Shown piece after piece: positions 6,466 to 6,539 of a stretch of DNA of 6,539 bases. How positions within the stretch are numbered: the first letter of the stretch is position 1; each line of letters starts with the position of its first letter. Both the position numbers and the translations under genes were made by a program. The stretch comes from an uncultured Eubacteriales bacterium (GTDB taxonomy: Bacteria; Bacillota; Clostridia; Lachnospirales; CAG-274): positions 1-6,539 of the forward strand of contig CAJKOJ010000085.1 of the NCBI GenBank assembly GCA_905201505.1, read 5' to 3'. The notes under the pieces are model-generated. The model did not search any database. It was not told the origin of the DNA and saw only the letters and a program-made list of their open reading frames with translations.

Positions 6466-6494
6466 TTGACTTGAAAAATAAACTGTGATAATAT
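6466..6494 (+). promoter_or_regulatory. Promoter for a gene beyond the right edge
   Basis: TTGACT (6466-6471, one mismatch to consensus) is followed after 17 bp by TAATAT (6489-6494), and TGA at 6486-6488 gives an extended -10 element. It sits just after the pheST terminator and points rightwards, so it probably drives a separate transcription unit whose coding region is outside the window. Only about 40 bp of its transcript are visible. They contain an imperfect inverted repeat: AGTA/TACT (6498-6501 with 6524-6527) around ATTAT/ATAAT (6506-6510 with 6517-6521). Confidence 0.6.
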
Positions 6495-6539
6495 AGCAGT
6501 ATGATATTATGGCATTATAATAATACTTATAATAAAATT

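Overview
The window looks like a stretch of chromosome from a low-GC Gram-positive bacterium, most likely a member of the Clostridia (Lachnospiraceae-like gut anaerobes would fit). This rests on the AT-rich base composition, strong AGGAGG-type ribosome binding sites, consensus TTGACA/TATACT promoters, frequent AGA arginine codons, and a tRNA-sensing T-box leader in front of pheST, an arrangement typical of Firmicutes. No closer placement can be supported from the sequence alone.

Layout from left to right. Positions 2-265 hold the 3' end of an unrecognised + strand gene that enters from the left edge; it is strikingly AT-rich (about 22% GC by hand count) compared with the rest. Positions 266-592 hold no convincing gene. 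A perfect 17-bp hairpin terminator (593-632) lies between this gene and the convergent asnB (633-2480, minus strand), which encodes a complete glutamine-dependent asparagine synthetase. Upstream of asnB, a compact divergent promoter region (about 2544-2595) appears to fire asnB leftwards and the pheST operon rightwards, with the two -35 hexamers lying on almost the same base pairs. The pheST transcript begins with a T-box riboswitch (about 2602-2851) that reads uncharged tRNA-Phe through a UUC specifier and a UGGU antiterminator bulge. It is followed by pheS (2942-3967) and pheT (3986-6385), 18 bp apart, and closed by a strong terminator (6407-6438). A further promoter at 6466-6494 points out of the right edge.

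How the genes work together: PheS and PheT form the alpha2-beta2 phenylalanyl-tRNA synthetase. When tRNA-Phe is poorly charged, the T-box leader should switch from the terminator to the antiterminator and raise enzyme synthesis. AsnB makes asparagine from aspartate, glutamine and ATP; its only visible link to pheST is the shared divergent promoter region.

The window is mostly housekeeping sequence. I do not see a new multi-gene system. The points most worth a second look are the overlapping divergent promoters, an apparent pair of competing helices in the T-box linker, and the very AT-rich unidentified gene end at the left.
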